Positions 11,721 through 22,029 of a stretch of 64,000 bases of DNA are shown in pieces. The notes under the pieces were generated by a model. That model worked only from the letters and a program-made list of their open reading frames with translations, ran no database searches and was not told the DNA's origin. This DNA is from Heterodera schachtii (lineage: Eukaryota > Nematoda > Chromadorea > Rhabditida > Heteroderidae). The stretch covers positions 603,880-667,879 of the forward strand of contig SIJG01000043.1 of assembly GCA_023374025.1 (NCBI GenBank), in the 5' to 3' direction. The position numbers and the translations under genes were made by a program. Positions within the stretch are counted from its first letter, which is position 1, and each line of letters begins with the position of its first letter.

Positions 11721-11826
11721 AAAGGCTTGGGATACGATGATCCAGGATACGATCCATATCCGGAATACGATGATGGTGCATGTTATGTGGACACGACGGC
11801 ATTGTGGGATATGGGTACGGTCCTGA
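11475..11826 (+). CDS. Small three-exon gene, possibly a decayed Gly/Tyr-rich peptide gene
   Basis: Exons 11475-11529, 11630-11679 and 11725-11826 join in phase to give 68 residues starting MEERTVMNDNLFNWINLRG. In another frame exon 3 encodes GYDDPGYDPYPEYDDG and, after one frame change, GYGYGPEGGF followed by a stop. That composition is typical of Gly/Tyr-rich nematode peptides, so the true ancestral frame may be that one and the gene may be frameshifted. Function unknown. The gene is divergent from the astacin 5' module. Confidence 0.3.
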
Positions 11827-11829
11827 AGG

Positions 11830-12369
11830 TGGATTTTAATTTTGGTGACTAGCAACAGATGATGATTGATGATTAATGTTATTATTTGTATCAACATATT
11901 TTTAAATAAAATTATAATAAATTCATCTGAAATAAATCAAAACTAAAAATTTAATTAATCAAAATAAAAAAATATTTTGTTTCAATATACCATCATCTCG
12001 AATTAAAGAAAATCGTTATAACCAGACATTATTGAAATTATAAATAAATAAAACATTATTACATTTATTCTGTTTGATTTTTTTGTAAGTTTATGAATAA
12101 AACTTTAAATTTGTCCGGTGTTGGGAGTGCACCATTTTGCTGTTTTTTCTGCATTTTGAACGGTTCGAAAACCGTTCTTTCGCCATTTCAATATTAAATT
12201 ATTTTTAAAAATAAATAAGGTATTTTTTATTCATTGAAATTATTCAGCGAGCAATCGGAGCAATTCGTTTAATTGTTTAATTATTCTCTGCATAAAAATT
12301 ATGTGCTAATACTCCGATATTTATTTTTATGCGCTAAAAACAATCTCTAATTTCAAAAAGGAAGGATAA
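11830..12369. other. AT-rich intergenic stretch
   Basis: Nothing recognisable; short AT-rich words only. Confidence 0.5.
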
Positions 12370-12540
12370 TTCTTCTTCTAGAGCCCGGTAAAAAAATTTC
12401 CGGGAGTGGGATCGGGAGTTCAAAATTTACCGGGACGGGAGTCCCGAACGGGAATCGCGTAAAAATCCCGCTGCCGTTCAAATCCCGTCCATTTTTAACG
12501 GGAGTCCCGGGCGGGAGCGGGAGTAATTCTAAAATTTAAT
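12370..12540. repeat. CGGGAGT-array element
   Basis: About 170 bp of repeated gggag/cccg words (gggagtgggatcgggag, gacgggagtcccgaacggg, gggcgggagcgggag) in AT-rich surroundings. Same architecture as the other word-array elements; ends not resolved. Confidence 0.5.
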
Positions 12541-12779
12541 TAAATACTAACAAAAATATTTTAAATGCACAAATTTAAGGACAATCCTTTTATTAAATAC
12601 AGAAAAAAAAATTGTCTTCTTAATGATTATTTGGCTGATTTTTGCTGATTTTTTGAGAAAAAAAAACAACTTAAAAATGGCCATTTTTATGTAAAAAAAA
12701 TGCTACAAAAAAACCAAATTTTTCCCGGCAACACCTATCAATACCGCCGGAAAAATTAGCTGAGATTTCATACGAAAAT

Positions 12780-13058
12780 TGAATTTTTTCTCTTTTTTAA
12801 ATCTTATTATTTTGAAAGTTGAAAAAGAATTACGAAAAAAGAAGGAAACAACAATTTGATGAAGAAAGCAATGAAACAAAATGCAAAAGAATTGCAATAT
12901 TCGACAAATTGGTGAAATTGTCGAAATTAAAAAAGGAATATAAAAAGGAAAACCGTATCAAAAATGAAACAAAAATTGCCAAAGCATTGGGAAAATATCG
13001 CAAGAAAATTTACAAATGGAAGCAGTGCTCTATTAGTTATCACCACATTTCAATATAG
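12780..13058 (+). pseudogene. Truncated, frameshifted helix-turn-helix repeat gene copy
   Basis: Closely matches 19300-19530. Near 12840 a one-base shift separates the first codons from the KRRKQQFDEE frame. The HTH-like unit IAKALGKYRKKIYKWK is then cut and joined to downstream noncoding sequence (gcagtgctctattagttatc), which in the 19.7-kb copy lies after the stop codon. About 180 bp, including the second HTH-like unit, have been lost, apparently between short gcag/aag matches. Confidence 0.6.
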
Positions 13059-13139
13059 AGAACGTTAAAGCGAAAGGAAACTGTTTTCAAATTTTGTGAC
13101 CAAAATTTGTTCAATTTATTTTTTCTTTTTAGGAGCTAA

Positions 13140-13300
13140 TTTTTTAACAAAAAAAATTTGGGGTTCTTTAATTGGTGACATGACAACTCTTACATAGGCA
13201 TAGGCTTAGGCAACGGTCTACGCTTTAGGCTTAGGCCTAAGCTTAGGCTATATATATGTAAAAAAAAATTATTGTCACGAGTGCAATTAACCCTTTAGTT
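13140..13300. repeat. Dispersed repeat with interstitial TTAGGC-like words
   Basis: A shared flank (tgacaactcttacataggca) leads into several ttaggc or gcctaa words between 13195 and 13252. Related copies lie at 19820-19960, 20060-20210 and 62490-62640. Confidence 0.6.
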
Positions 13301-13407
13301 TATTGTATTTTTAAAAATATATTTAATTAAAAATTCATTTGTGATGCAAGAAGGAAGCGGAGTGTGGGAGAAAGTGTGATAATCCTATGGGAGAACCTCT
13401 AAACGAA

Positions 13408-13482
13408 ACGTCCGTAACTCAGTCGGTTAGAGCACGGCATGGATTGCTGGGGTCGTGGGTTCGAGTCGCACCGGGCGAGTTA
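13408..13482 (+). repeat. tRNA-like SINE head
   Basis: Box A-like TAACTCAGTCGGTTAGAGC and box B-like GGGTTCGAGTCGC have tRNA-like spacing. Acceptor-like ends pair fairly well, but no good anticodon stem forms. The tail ttaccttttatgttctac resembles the sequence after the similar head at 24758. Confidence 0.6.
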
Positions 13483-13658
13483 CCTTTTATGTTCTACATA
13501 ATCATTAGAAAAGAATGTTTTTACTTTTTTATAATATGCCATTTTACTTTATCATCCATCGGAATAATTTATTTGTTTTTTGTTGTTTGATCAGAAAGCA
13601 CTGTCACTGTTTCCATTGGTTTGATCACTTTTTTTTCTTCGCTTCGCTTTTCCTTCTC

Positions 13659-13880
13659 TCATTGCCTGTGATAACGTGTCATTCGCCTCGCTTCTTCATG
13701 TACGTCCATCTCCGCTTTGAACGCGTTCAGTTCGCTTCGGATTTGCTCTTTTTGTTCGGACGTTAGCCGTGCCCATGGCTTGTCCCCGCGTCGGTTGTAC
13801 TGCTCCGCCTCGCCAATCTCGACGAACTCGCTGAATTTGATCATCCGGGCACGCAACTCTTCAAACGCCGCTTGGCTCAA
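13659..13880 (-). pseudogene. Detached last exon of a PHACTR-like gene (copy A)
   Basis: 73 codons plus stop, nearly identical to 20518-20739, with a TTTTTATTAAG acceptor. It carries the PHACTR C-terminal signature ([20 protein letters not shown], then [17 protein letters not shown]). The two upstream exons present near copy B are absent here. The intron sequence continues to about 14067 and is then interrupted by a GGGACC-array and BED-finger insertion. It is most likely a duplicated 3' fragment. Confidence 0.65.
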
Positions 13881-14067
13881 CTTAATAAAAATAAATTATT
13901 TATTTTATGCTAATATTTCATAGTTTTCTACTCGTGAGAATGCATTTTTCTGAGTGTTGTCAAAAGAATGCCGCTACACTTTTTTTTTGTTGCCATTTTT
14001 GTGTCATTTCTTGTGATTTAGACTATTTTGCTTCTAATTCGTTCGGGCTACTGATCAGTGAAAGCTA

Positions 14068-14215
14068 GAGTAGCACGGGACCGGGACCGGGACCGGGTCG
14101 GGAAATCCCGGTTTTTTCAGGTCCCGGTCCCGGTCCCGGTCCCGGTTTTTGAAAAAATGGAAATCCCGGTCCCGGTTTTGCCAGTCCCGGTCCCGGCGGG
14201 ACTAAATAAGCACTG
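14068..14215. repeat. GGGACC-array element end
   Basis: Begins TAGAGTAGCACGGGACCGGG and continues as runs of ggtcccggtccc, ending gtcccggcgggactaaataa. The same right part occurs at 15305-15340. It interrupts sequence continuous in the PHACTR duplicate near 21236. Confidence 0.6.
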
Positions 14216-14422
14216 GTAAGAATGGGAATCTGGGTGAAAAATCGGTAAGTTAGAGTGGAGATTTGAGGAAAGGAAACTTTTGAATAACATAAACATTTTG
14301 CCAATTTGGTCCATTTGACTTATTTCTTTTTAACATTTTTTTTCTTAATTCAGAATGCTTTACAAATTGTCACCTTTTTAAAATTACATAATTAATAATT
14401 TTTAGTAAATCAAAACCAATAA

Positions 14423-14608
14423 ATGTCTGACATTTGGAAATATTTCGACAAATCGTCGAATGATAAAGCATTATGTAATATTTGTGGTAGAAAAATTGAT
14501 AGAACTGATGGGTCGACAAAGGGAATGTGGAGGCACTTGGAGGCAAAACACAAAGAACAATTTATAGAGTTGAAATCCGGGAATTTGCTTCAAAAGCAGG
14601 AACAAAAG
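14423..14608 (+). CDS. BED-type zinc-finger exon, hAT transposase N-terminus or derivative
   Basis: Starts MSDIWKYFDKSSNDKALCNI, with a BED finger C-x2-C (CNIC) and H-x4-H (RHLEAKH), and ends at a GTTAAC donor after 62 codons. BED fingers form the DNA-binding N-terminus of hAT transposases and of domesticated ZBED proteins. It lies next to a GGGACC-array element and inside an insertion relative to the duplicate at 21.2 kb, which favours a transposon remnant. No catalytic hAT exons are visible nearby. Confidence 0.6.
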
Positions 14609-14719
14609 GTTAACCGATTAATTTTTTAAATTTAAATTTATTAAAGCTTCAAAATGATCACTACCGAAATATTTTGGTCCGATTTAACCGCAACTTTATT
14701 TGATTAGCAAAAAGTGAAT

Positions 14720-14900
14720 TATGTCCTTTTTGGCATTTTTGGGTCACTTTATATGATTGGATTATTTTGCTTCTAATTTTTGCTTCGGGCTGATCAGTGA
14801 AAGCTTCAAAAGGATCACTCCCGAAATATTTTGGCCCGATTTATCCGTCATTTTATTTAATTGGAAAAAATCAATTATGTCTGCATCTAGAATAAGAAAA
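14720..14900. repeat. Third copy of a PHACTR intron segment
   Basis: The phrase gatcagtgaaagcttcaaaa and its surroundings (14790-14890) repeat sequence at 14643-14715 and 21225-21320, so this intron piece occurs three times. Confidence 0.6.
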
Positions 14901-15081
14901 ATAGGTGAAAATATCTTTAAAAAAGAAATGATCGAGATATCTTTATGGCGAAAATCCAAACATTAATATTTTCATTTTTTCCTACTTCTCATGGGCCACG
15001 AAAATTTGGTAATTCCAAGTCATTTAGGGCATTTCAGGTTTTCATGTCACCTTGAAGCAGTTATCTGATCACTTTGGTGTA

Positions 15082-15335
15082 GAGTTGAGCGGGACCGGGG
15101 CGGGAAATCCCGGTTTTTTCAGGTCCCGGTCCCGATCCCGATCCCGGTCCCGATCCCGGTCCCGATCCCGATCCCGATCCCGATCCCGGTCCCGATCCCG
15201 GTCCCGATCCCGGTCCCGATCCCGGTCCCGATCCCGATCCCGATCCCGGTCCCGATCCCGGTCCCGGTTTTTGGAAAAACAGAAATCCCGGTCCCGGTTT
15301 TGCCAGTCCCGGTCCCGGCGGCACTAAATAAGCAC
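15082..15335. repeat. GGGACC/GATCCC microsatellite-like array element
   Basis: Begins TAGAGTTGAGCGGGACCGGG, then about 170 bp of alternating ggtccc and gatccc hexamers, then gtcccggcggcactaaataa. Open frames here give Arg/Ser or Gly/Pro dipeptide runs and are not genes. More ggtcccggtccc lies at 16012-16095 and may belong to the same, later interrupted, element. Confidence 0.75.
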
Positions 15336-15429
15336 TGGTAAGAATGGGGGTCTTGGAATTGGTGAGGGATCAGAAATTTTTGATAAAAATAAATTAAATT
15401 GTTTATTTTCATTTATATCATGTGTTCAT

Positions 15430-15500
15430 ATCATAAGTGGTCAAGTGGCTAAACCTTTTTACTTTCATTATTTGTCCTTCGGTTCAATTCCCTGATGGAA
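15430..15500 (+). repeat. tRNA-like SINE head
   Basis: Box A-like TGGTCAAGTGGCTAAACC and box B-like CGGTTCAATTCCC with tRNA spacing; the body is AT-rich and does not fold as a tRNA. Confidence 0.45.
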
Positions 15501-16099
15501 CAGAAATTTTTTTTATATTTTCTTTACCATTATTTTAATTGAATTTAATTAATAAAAAAATATTTTATTTTAAATTATTATTTTTTTCATTTTTAATAGC
15601 CTAAAACCCCATAAATTAACCAAATATTTGGTCATTTTTTGACAAATTCTGATAACAAATCTCGCTCAAAATTTCAAAATGTTTCCGGCGGCGCCTATCG
15701 GCACCGCCGGAATCCGCCCCCTCCCAATGTTCCAAAAAAGTTTTTTGAAAAAATATTGCCACAAAACAGCGATCTAAAAGCAAAAAATTTAAAAGATTGT
15801 TAATTTATTTAAAAAAAATACAGAATTTTGGGACTCAGAAAATTCCAAGACTCCCCCCCCTGATAACAAAATTTTTAAAAATTTTCCTCGAACTCGTCCC
15901 CCAAAACGTAAATACAAAATTTTATGGGTACATTTTAGAATATTGGCAATTTTCGTAACAAAGTGCACTTAAATTTTCAATTTTTTTCAAAAAAAATTTT
16001 CACTTAGAAAAAGTCCCGGTTGGTCCCGGTCCCGGGTTTTTTCGCGGTCCCGGTCCCGGTCGAAAGACTTGGTCCCGGTCCCGACTTTTCTGGTCCAGG

Positions 16100-16820
16100 T
16101 AACCTCATAATTGGGTTGCATACTGTAAAGAATAATTCAAATTTACAATATTACTTATTTAAGCAATAATTTTTAAATTTGGTTGAAATGATTGATTTAA
16201 AAAATAATTTTCAATCCACCATCAAATTGTCATGGAATCTCACTTAAACCATCCATAATGCTATTGATTGGCTTAAAGGCAAAGCAATAAGAATATGTAT
16301 AATAAATTATAATATCTATTAAGGAAATAAATGTTTTAAGTGACAAAAAAAAACCCTCAAAACATTGCCTAAAAATTGGAAAAAGGGTCTTTAAAAATTT
16401 ATAATTTACAGAATGTACATAAATGCGTATAATAATTAGGGATGATATTTTTAGTTTTTTTTTTACCTATTTTTCAAAATTAATTTCAACTATATTGGTT
16501 GATCAATTTTTTGAATAAATTTAACATTTTACATCCCTAATCTACAAATTAATTATTTTGACCGTTTTTAGCACCTATTTCGGGTTTTCTAGAACCTAAA
16601 AATTAATTATTTTGGCCGTTTTTAGCAACTATAAATACCTAATAATATTATAAATCATTTTTTTATCAATATATATACAGAAATCCTTTCTATAATAATT
16701 ATATATTAATTTTAAACACCATTTTTTATAAATTTATGACAGAAATCCTTTCTATTTTGGCTAATACATATTTATATATTTATTTTTAATTTATTTAACT
16801 TTGCCTTAAGCCTCACATCA
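16100..16820. other. AT-rich intergenic stretch
   Basis: No gene seen. Two short related phrases (accgtttttagcacctattt near 16561 and ccgtttttagcaactataaa near 16616) suggest a decayed repeat. Confidence 0.4.
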
Positions 16821-18225
16821 TTGAATCAATTTGTCCGCATGTTTTATATTATCATATTATCGAATTTATACTGTAAGAATTTCAATTTAATTTCATGCAC
16901 AAAACAAGATGGAGACGATTTGTTTAGCGAATTATGGCAAAATTATTTTTCCGATGCTCAACAAAAAATGGGGAAAAACATTATAAAAAGCGAACAAAGC
17001 ATTGAAAATGAAAATGAAATGGCCCAATTTTCATTGGATGTTCAAATCAAAAAGGAGATAAAAAATGAAGTAAAACTTGAGAGATTTGTGGAAGAAATCA
17101 AAAACGAACAATCGGAGCAAATGGACGAAATTGGGGGGAAAAGTCCAAAAAAGGTGAAGATGAAGATGAAGAAGAAACAGAAACGGAACAGGACAGAAGC
17201 AGCAACAGCAGCAGCAGGTCATAATTATAAATTTAATGGGACGATTTTTATGCAAAAACTCTAAAGTTCGTACAAAAGTATAAATTTATACTTTATTAAA
17301 AAGAATGAATATGCCACAAAATGAAAATGGCAACAAATAACTTAAAAATTGTAATGCTTACAATGAAACATCGCGAATTGTAACACGGAAAACGTAAAAT
17401 TTGGTATCATTGGTCCAATTATACATAAATTAAAATTCATTTTTTGTTGGATTTGAACTTGGACCTCCTAAATGTGAATTTAACCAACTTAGCCATCAAT
17501 TTTGCTAATTCTTTTTAATTGTTAATTTTCTCGTTTTTAACAGTTTCTTTTTTTTTAATTTCACTATTTATAAAAATCAAAAATTTGGTTTTTTCGTAAA
17601 CTTTACATAATTCGACATTTTCATTAATGCTTATTTTACGATTTTTTTGTGCCTAAAATTCCCACCCATCCCTAGTGATAAAACAGCAGAGGAATTTGAC
17701 AATGACGAACAGAAACGCAAATTGATGATTTTAAAAGAATATGACACACGGAGAAAAGAATGGAAATTGAAAAATGGAATCAAAAAAGAAAACCGTTACA
17801 AAATTGAAGCGGAAATTGCCAAGGGATTGGGCACAAATCGGGACAAAATTTACCAATGGAAAAGAGAAAATGTGCCAACCTACCAAAAGAGAAGTGAAGA
17901 AATGAAACGGAAAACAATTGAAAATTTTGAAAAAATGAAAATCGACTACAGAGAAAAATGGGTAAAAGAAAAGGAAAAAATTGAAGGGCAAATCGCCAAG
18001 GAAATGGGAAAAAAAAAATTCAAAAATGGAAAAGAGAAATGATGCAAAACGGAGAAATGGAATCGGCAGAAATGGCCAAGGAATTTGGAAAAAGGAAAAG
18101 AGCGCTTGAGCAGAAGAAACACAACGAATTTGAAATGGGAATTGCAAAGAAATTGGGCACAAATCGGGTGAGCATTTACAAATGGAAGAGGGAGCTTGAG
18201 CTTGGCAATGTGCTTCAAATGAGCA
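16821..18225 (+). CDS. Helix-turn-helix repeat protein, candidate secreted or nuclear protein, frameshifted in a poly-A run
   Basis: Exon 1 (16821-17216) starts MNQFVRMFYIIILSNLYC, a short hydrophobic stretch that could be a weak signal peptide. An acidic middle follows, then a basic KSPKKVKMKMKKKQKRNR that looks like a nuclear localisation signal. Exon 2 starts near 17688 after TGATAAAACAG in matching phase. It carries repeated HTH-like units: IAKGLGTNRDKIYQWKRE, IAKEMG...KIQKWKREM and IAKKLGTNRVSIYKWKREL. The second unit is broken by a one-base frame change in ten A residues at 18009-18018; the frame is otherwise open to a GTGAGT donor at 18226. The last exon was not found. The unit resembles homeodomain-like or transposase HTH folds. 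The family is not one I can name. Confidence 0.5.
17445..17500 (-). repeat. tRNA-like SINE head
   Basis: On the minus strand, box A-like ATGGCTAAGTTGGTTAAA and box B-like CCAAGTTCAAATCC. Degenerate. Confidence 0.4.
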
Positions 18226-18277
18226 GTGAGTGGGGCCCAAAAGGACGGGGCGCGGGGGGGGGGGGCGGTGCACCCCA

Positions 18278-18650
18278 AAACGTCGTCGGCCGAAACGTCG
18301 TCGGAAGACTTTTTGAACCATAACTTTGTTCATTGTCAATCAAATTAAGCATTGTTAGTGTTATTCGATAGCTCTGTGTGTTTATTATTAATTTGCAAAA
18401 CCTCAAAAATTTTCGTTAAGTTTCAAAAAAGTTATGGCCAGAAGGAACTCAAAAACCCAGTAATTCGATTTTTTTTTTTTGCTCTGCTTTTTTGTGCATG
18501 AATAAAAATTTTGAAAATTTGCAGGCTAATAGCATTTTTTGAATGCTTTCGAATAATACCAAGAATGTTTAATTTGGTTGAGAAAGAAAAAAAGTTATGG
18601 TCCAAAAATTCGTTCGACGACGTTTCGGCTGACGACGTTTTGTCCTACTC
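18278..18650. repeat. Fold-back element
   Basis: The arms about 18280-18400 and 18530-18650 are imperfect reverse complements. aaacgtcgtcgg and ccataacttt on the left match ccgacgacgtt-like and aaagttatgg on the right, and aattaagcattgttagtgtt matches the reverse of aataccaagaatgtttaatt. It follows the donor of the HTH gene directly and may interrupt it. Confidence 0.6.
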
Positions 18651-18999
18651 CGGCGGGGTCCAAGCCGTGTCCCGACATTTGAGGCCGGCATTTGCGCCTT
18701 TGTCAAAAATCGGGTTCAAAATTAAGTTGTTTTGTTTTCAATCACTGATCGCCTAACAGCTTTAAATAAGCGGATGATTAAGTGATTGTATCCGATCATT
18801 TGAGCGTCAGCAAATAGTTGAAAAAAATAAAAAAAAATTCAAACAACCGAATTTTAATGTTCCTGATAAATTAGAAGACAGTGCTTTCTTAATTTTAATG
18901 CTGTTTAGACTATCAGGGCTTGAAAAAAATTCAACTTTGAGTACGATTTTGGACATCGGCGCAAATGTTGGGACCGCAAAAGTCGGGCCGCAAATGTGG

Positions 19000-19095
19000 G
19001 GGCTCCGGCCAACGGGTGGCTGAGTAATGAGTTGAGCAATGCCCCGGTGATGCTGGAGAGCCTAGATTCGAACGGTTCTCGAGTTTGGTTCCCTG
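19000..19095 (+). repeat. Possible tRNA-Ser/Leu-like head
   Basis: GGTGGCTGAGTAATGAGTTG resembles a tRNA D-arm region and is followed by gattcgaacgg and gtttggttccctgc. Weak; no full fold. Confidence 0.25.
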
Positions 19096-19323
19096 CATCA
19101 TTAGTAGGGCTTCATTTTTATGTAAATCTAATTTTTTCCTGGGTTCTCCATAGCCTAATTAGTAAGAAAAACAACTTCTTTTTTGTATGTGCGAACAAAA
19201 GTTGGGCCTATTTTTTTACATATATTTTGCGATTTTTATACATATTTCGGGGTGTTTTAACTGAGATTTCATACGAAAATTGAATCGTTTTCTTTTATTT
19301 TTTAAATCTTATTATTTTGAAAG

Positions 19324-19694
19324 TTGAAAAAGAATTGCGGGAAAAAAGGAAAGAACAATTTGATGAAGAAAGCAATGAAACAAAATGCAAAACAATTGCA
19401 ATATTCGACAAATTGGTGAAATTGTCGAAATTAAAAAAGGAATATAAAAAGGAAAACCGTATCAAAAATGAAACAAAAATTGCCAATGCATTGGGAAAAT
19501 ATCGCAAGAAAATTTACAAATGGAAGAGGGAATTAGCTGTGATTAAGCAATTTGACAGAATAAAGGACGAATTTTCAAGAAAATTCGCCATAAAAGCGAC
19601 AAAACAAATTGAAGAAAAAATTGCGCAAAAAATTGGCATTTGCTTAGAAACAATTTACAGTTGGAAAGGCCCTAATGATGATGATGATGACTAA
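19324..19694 (+). CDS. Helix-turn-helix repeat exon (intact copy)
   Basis: After a possible acceptor (TTATTATTTTGAAAG) the frame runs VEKELREKRKEQFDEESNE and onward to a stop at 19692. It holds two HTH-like units, IANALGKYRKKIYKWKREL and IAQKIGICLETIYSWKG, and an Asp-rich tail from a gat repeat. No initiating ATG with a good context is obvious, so it is probably a downstream exon. It is the best-preserved relative of 12780-13058 and is related to 16821-18225. Basic, Lys/Glu-rich linkers separate the units. Function unknown; DNA or RNA binding is an inference from the HTH pattern only. Confidence 0.5.
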
Positions 19695-20517
19695 TTACCT
19701 GCAGCAGTGCTCTATTAGTTATCACCAAATGCCAATGGAGAGAAAGTCAAAGAGGGGGAAATTGTTTTCAAATTTTATGACCGAAATTTGTTCGATTGAT
19801 TTTTCTTGGGAATTATTTCTTTAAAAAAAGTTGGTGTTCTTTAATTGGTGTCATAACAACTCGTACAAAGGCATAGGCAAGGTCTGCGCTTTAGGTTTAG
19901 GCCTAAGCTTAGGCTTTTTTTTTGTAAAATTATTTATGGTTACTAGTTGCCATTGAATTTTTTAAATCCTTTATTTAAATTAAAAATTCAATAATTTGAA
20001 AAATATTTTTTTATCAGAGTCGAACTTTGTTCGATTTATTTTTCTTTTGGGAGTTAATTCTTTAACAAAAATTTATGCTCTTTAATTTATGTGATGACAA
20101 CTCGTACATATGCTTAGTTAGGCAAGGTCTAGGCTTAGATCTTAGCTTAGGCTTAATTTTTTAAATTTTTTTTTTTATTGTTACGAGCTATCCCCAAACC
20201 ATGGAATGGGCACAACCCAGCTGTTTTAGTCCATTAACCCTTTATGTTTTTTAAATCATATATTTAAATTAAAAATTCAATGCTTAAAAAGAATATGTTT
20301 ACTTTTTAAACTAAAAGCACTATTATCAGAGGCTTCAAAAAAAATTTCCGTTTGTAAATATGCCCATGGGTCTGAATGATTCTTTTACATGTTCCATTTT
20401 ATTTTATCATTTATCGGAATAATTATATATTTGTTTTTTGTTTGATCAGAAAGCACTGTCACTGTTTTCCATTGGTTTGATCACTTTTTTTTTTTCTTCG
20501 CTTCGCTTTTCCTTCTC

Positions 20518-22029
20518 TCATTGCCTGTGAAAACGTGTCATTCGCCTTGCTTCTTCATGTACGTCCATCTCCGCTTTGAACGCGTTCAGTTCGCTTCGGA
20601 TTTGCTCTTTTTGTTCCGACGTTAGCCGTGCCCATGGCTTGTCCCCGCGTCGGTCGTACTGCTCCGCCTCGCCAATCTCGACGAACTCGCTGAATTTGAT
20701 CATCCGGGCGCGCAACTCTTCAAACGCCGCTTGGCTCAACTTAATAAAAATAATTTAATAACATTTAACTTTTCAACAATTTATTAAATTGTGAATTTTA
20801 TTTGTTTTTTATGCTTTTATGCTAAATATTTTGTAGCTTATCTCAAGGGCATAGCCAGACCTTTTTGCCATTTTTGGTCTCCATTTTTTCAAAAATATGG
20901 TCAAATGGGGGTCCGGCGGTGCCGACAGGCGTCGCCGGGAAAATTTTTTCAATTTTAATGCAAGCAATTTGTCAAGAAAATTGCGTAGAATTTCAAAAAA
21001 TTGGCTGAAAATTTTTACTTTTTTGGGTTTCGGAGATGGGGGAGGGGGGGGGGCTTTAGCCCCCTCAGCCCCCCCCCCCCCCCCCTGGCGACGCCCTTGG
21101 CTTATCTCATTCGTCAGAATGCATTTTTTCTCAGTGTTGTCAAAAGAATGCCGCTACACTTTTTTTTTTGGCATTTTTGGGTCACTTTTGATGAGTTTGA
21201 GTATTTTGCTTCTAATTCTTTCGGGCTGATTAGTGAAAGCTTCAAAAGGATCAATAGCGAAATATTTTAATGTCCAATTTGTCCGTCACTTTTTTTTGAT
21301 TGGCAAAAATGAATTACAGTTCGAAGTTTTCACCTTTTTGATCAGAAGACGCCGCCTCAACTGCTTGCCCTCCGATGCCATCGTTCTGACTGTTTGTTCA
21401 ACTTCGTCGGTGCTGCTCCCTCTCTTCAAAATGCTGCGACGGCTTACTGTAGATGATGATGAGTTGTCTGGTACGGTCATTTTACCATTGCTTGCCTTGG
21501 CACTGTTTTTGCTGCTTGGTGAAGTCCGATTGGTCAATTTTCTGTAAAAAAATGAATTTATTTTTTCATAAAAAAGCAAATTTAAAACCATTTCTTTAAA
21601 GTGAATTTATGAATTTAGGGTTGCCTTTAATTATTATATGTATTTATTGATATTTATTAAAACTCACAAAATAAATTTCAAAGCGTTTGAAATATAAAAC
21701 ATTTAAAGCAAAAAAAAAAAAAGCCAGAAAAATCATTAATTAAATAATTGATATTAATTATTTTTAAATGCCCAATTAAAGTGGTGTTTTACAAAAGCTA
21801 TAATTTGTGACCTATTCATTTATCACTTAATAAATAAAGAGCTCACTAATTGAGGCGTAAAAAAAACATTTATATTATTTGAAAGAAAATTACTTTAAAT
21901 TTTCAATGGTCCAACTGCGACGGACGGCGGAAGTGAGGCGAAAATTGTATGGAGATGAGCAAGGCGAGGCATCGGAAGAGGAGGAGTCCTTGATCATATT
22001 TGAGTATTGAATGATTTCAATTGATTTAT
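20518..22029 (-). CDS. PHACTR-like phosphatase and actin regulator, 3' part
   Basis: Three phase-matched exons: 22029-21894, 21541-21334 and 20739-20518 (stop). The last exon carries the family's C-terminal signature: [20 protein letters not shown], then [17 protein letters not shown] and [17 protein letters not shown]. In vertebrate PHACTR proteins this region binds protein phosphatase 1. The preceding EELRARMI segment aligns with the last RPEL repeat but lacks the Arg-Pro pair, so actin binding there is doubtful. Upstream exons are Ser-rich with [16 protein letters not shown]. The first known exon begins in phase 1, so earlier exons lie above 22030 and were not identified. A 256-bp transposon sits in the last intron at 20844-21099. 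Confidence 0.7.
20844..21099. mobile_element. Non-autonomous hAT-like element (256 bp) with 8-bp target duplication
   Basis: Termini CAAGGGCATAGCCAG and, reverse complemented, CAAGGGCGTCGCCAG form inverted repeats. Flanks GCTTATCT (20836-20843 and 21100-21107) are identical. The related intron at 13.9 kb lacks this insertion. The interior includes one 26-bp near-palindrome (20913) and G/C homopolymers. No coding capacity. Confidence 0.85.

Noticed and set aside
15052..15327. Arg-Ser dipeptide 'SR protein'
   Set aside because: It is the translation of alternating ggtccc/gatccc hexamers; the opposite strand gives Gly-Pro/Ser runs over the same bases.
17731..18339. 202-codon Phe-rich minus-strand frame
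   Set aside because: Shadow of the Lys/Glu-rich HTH gene on the plus strand.
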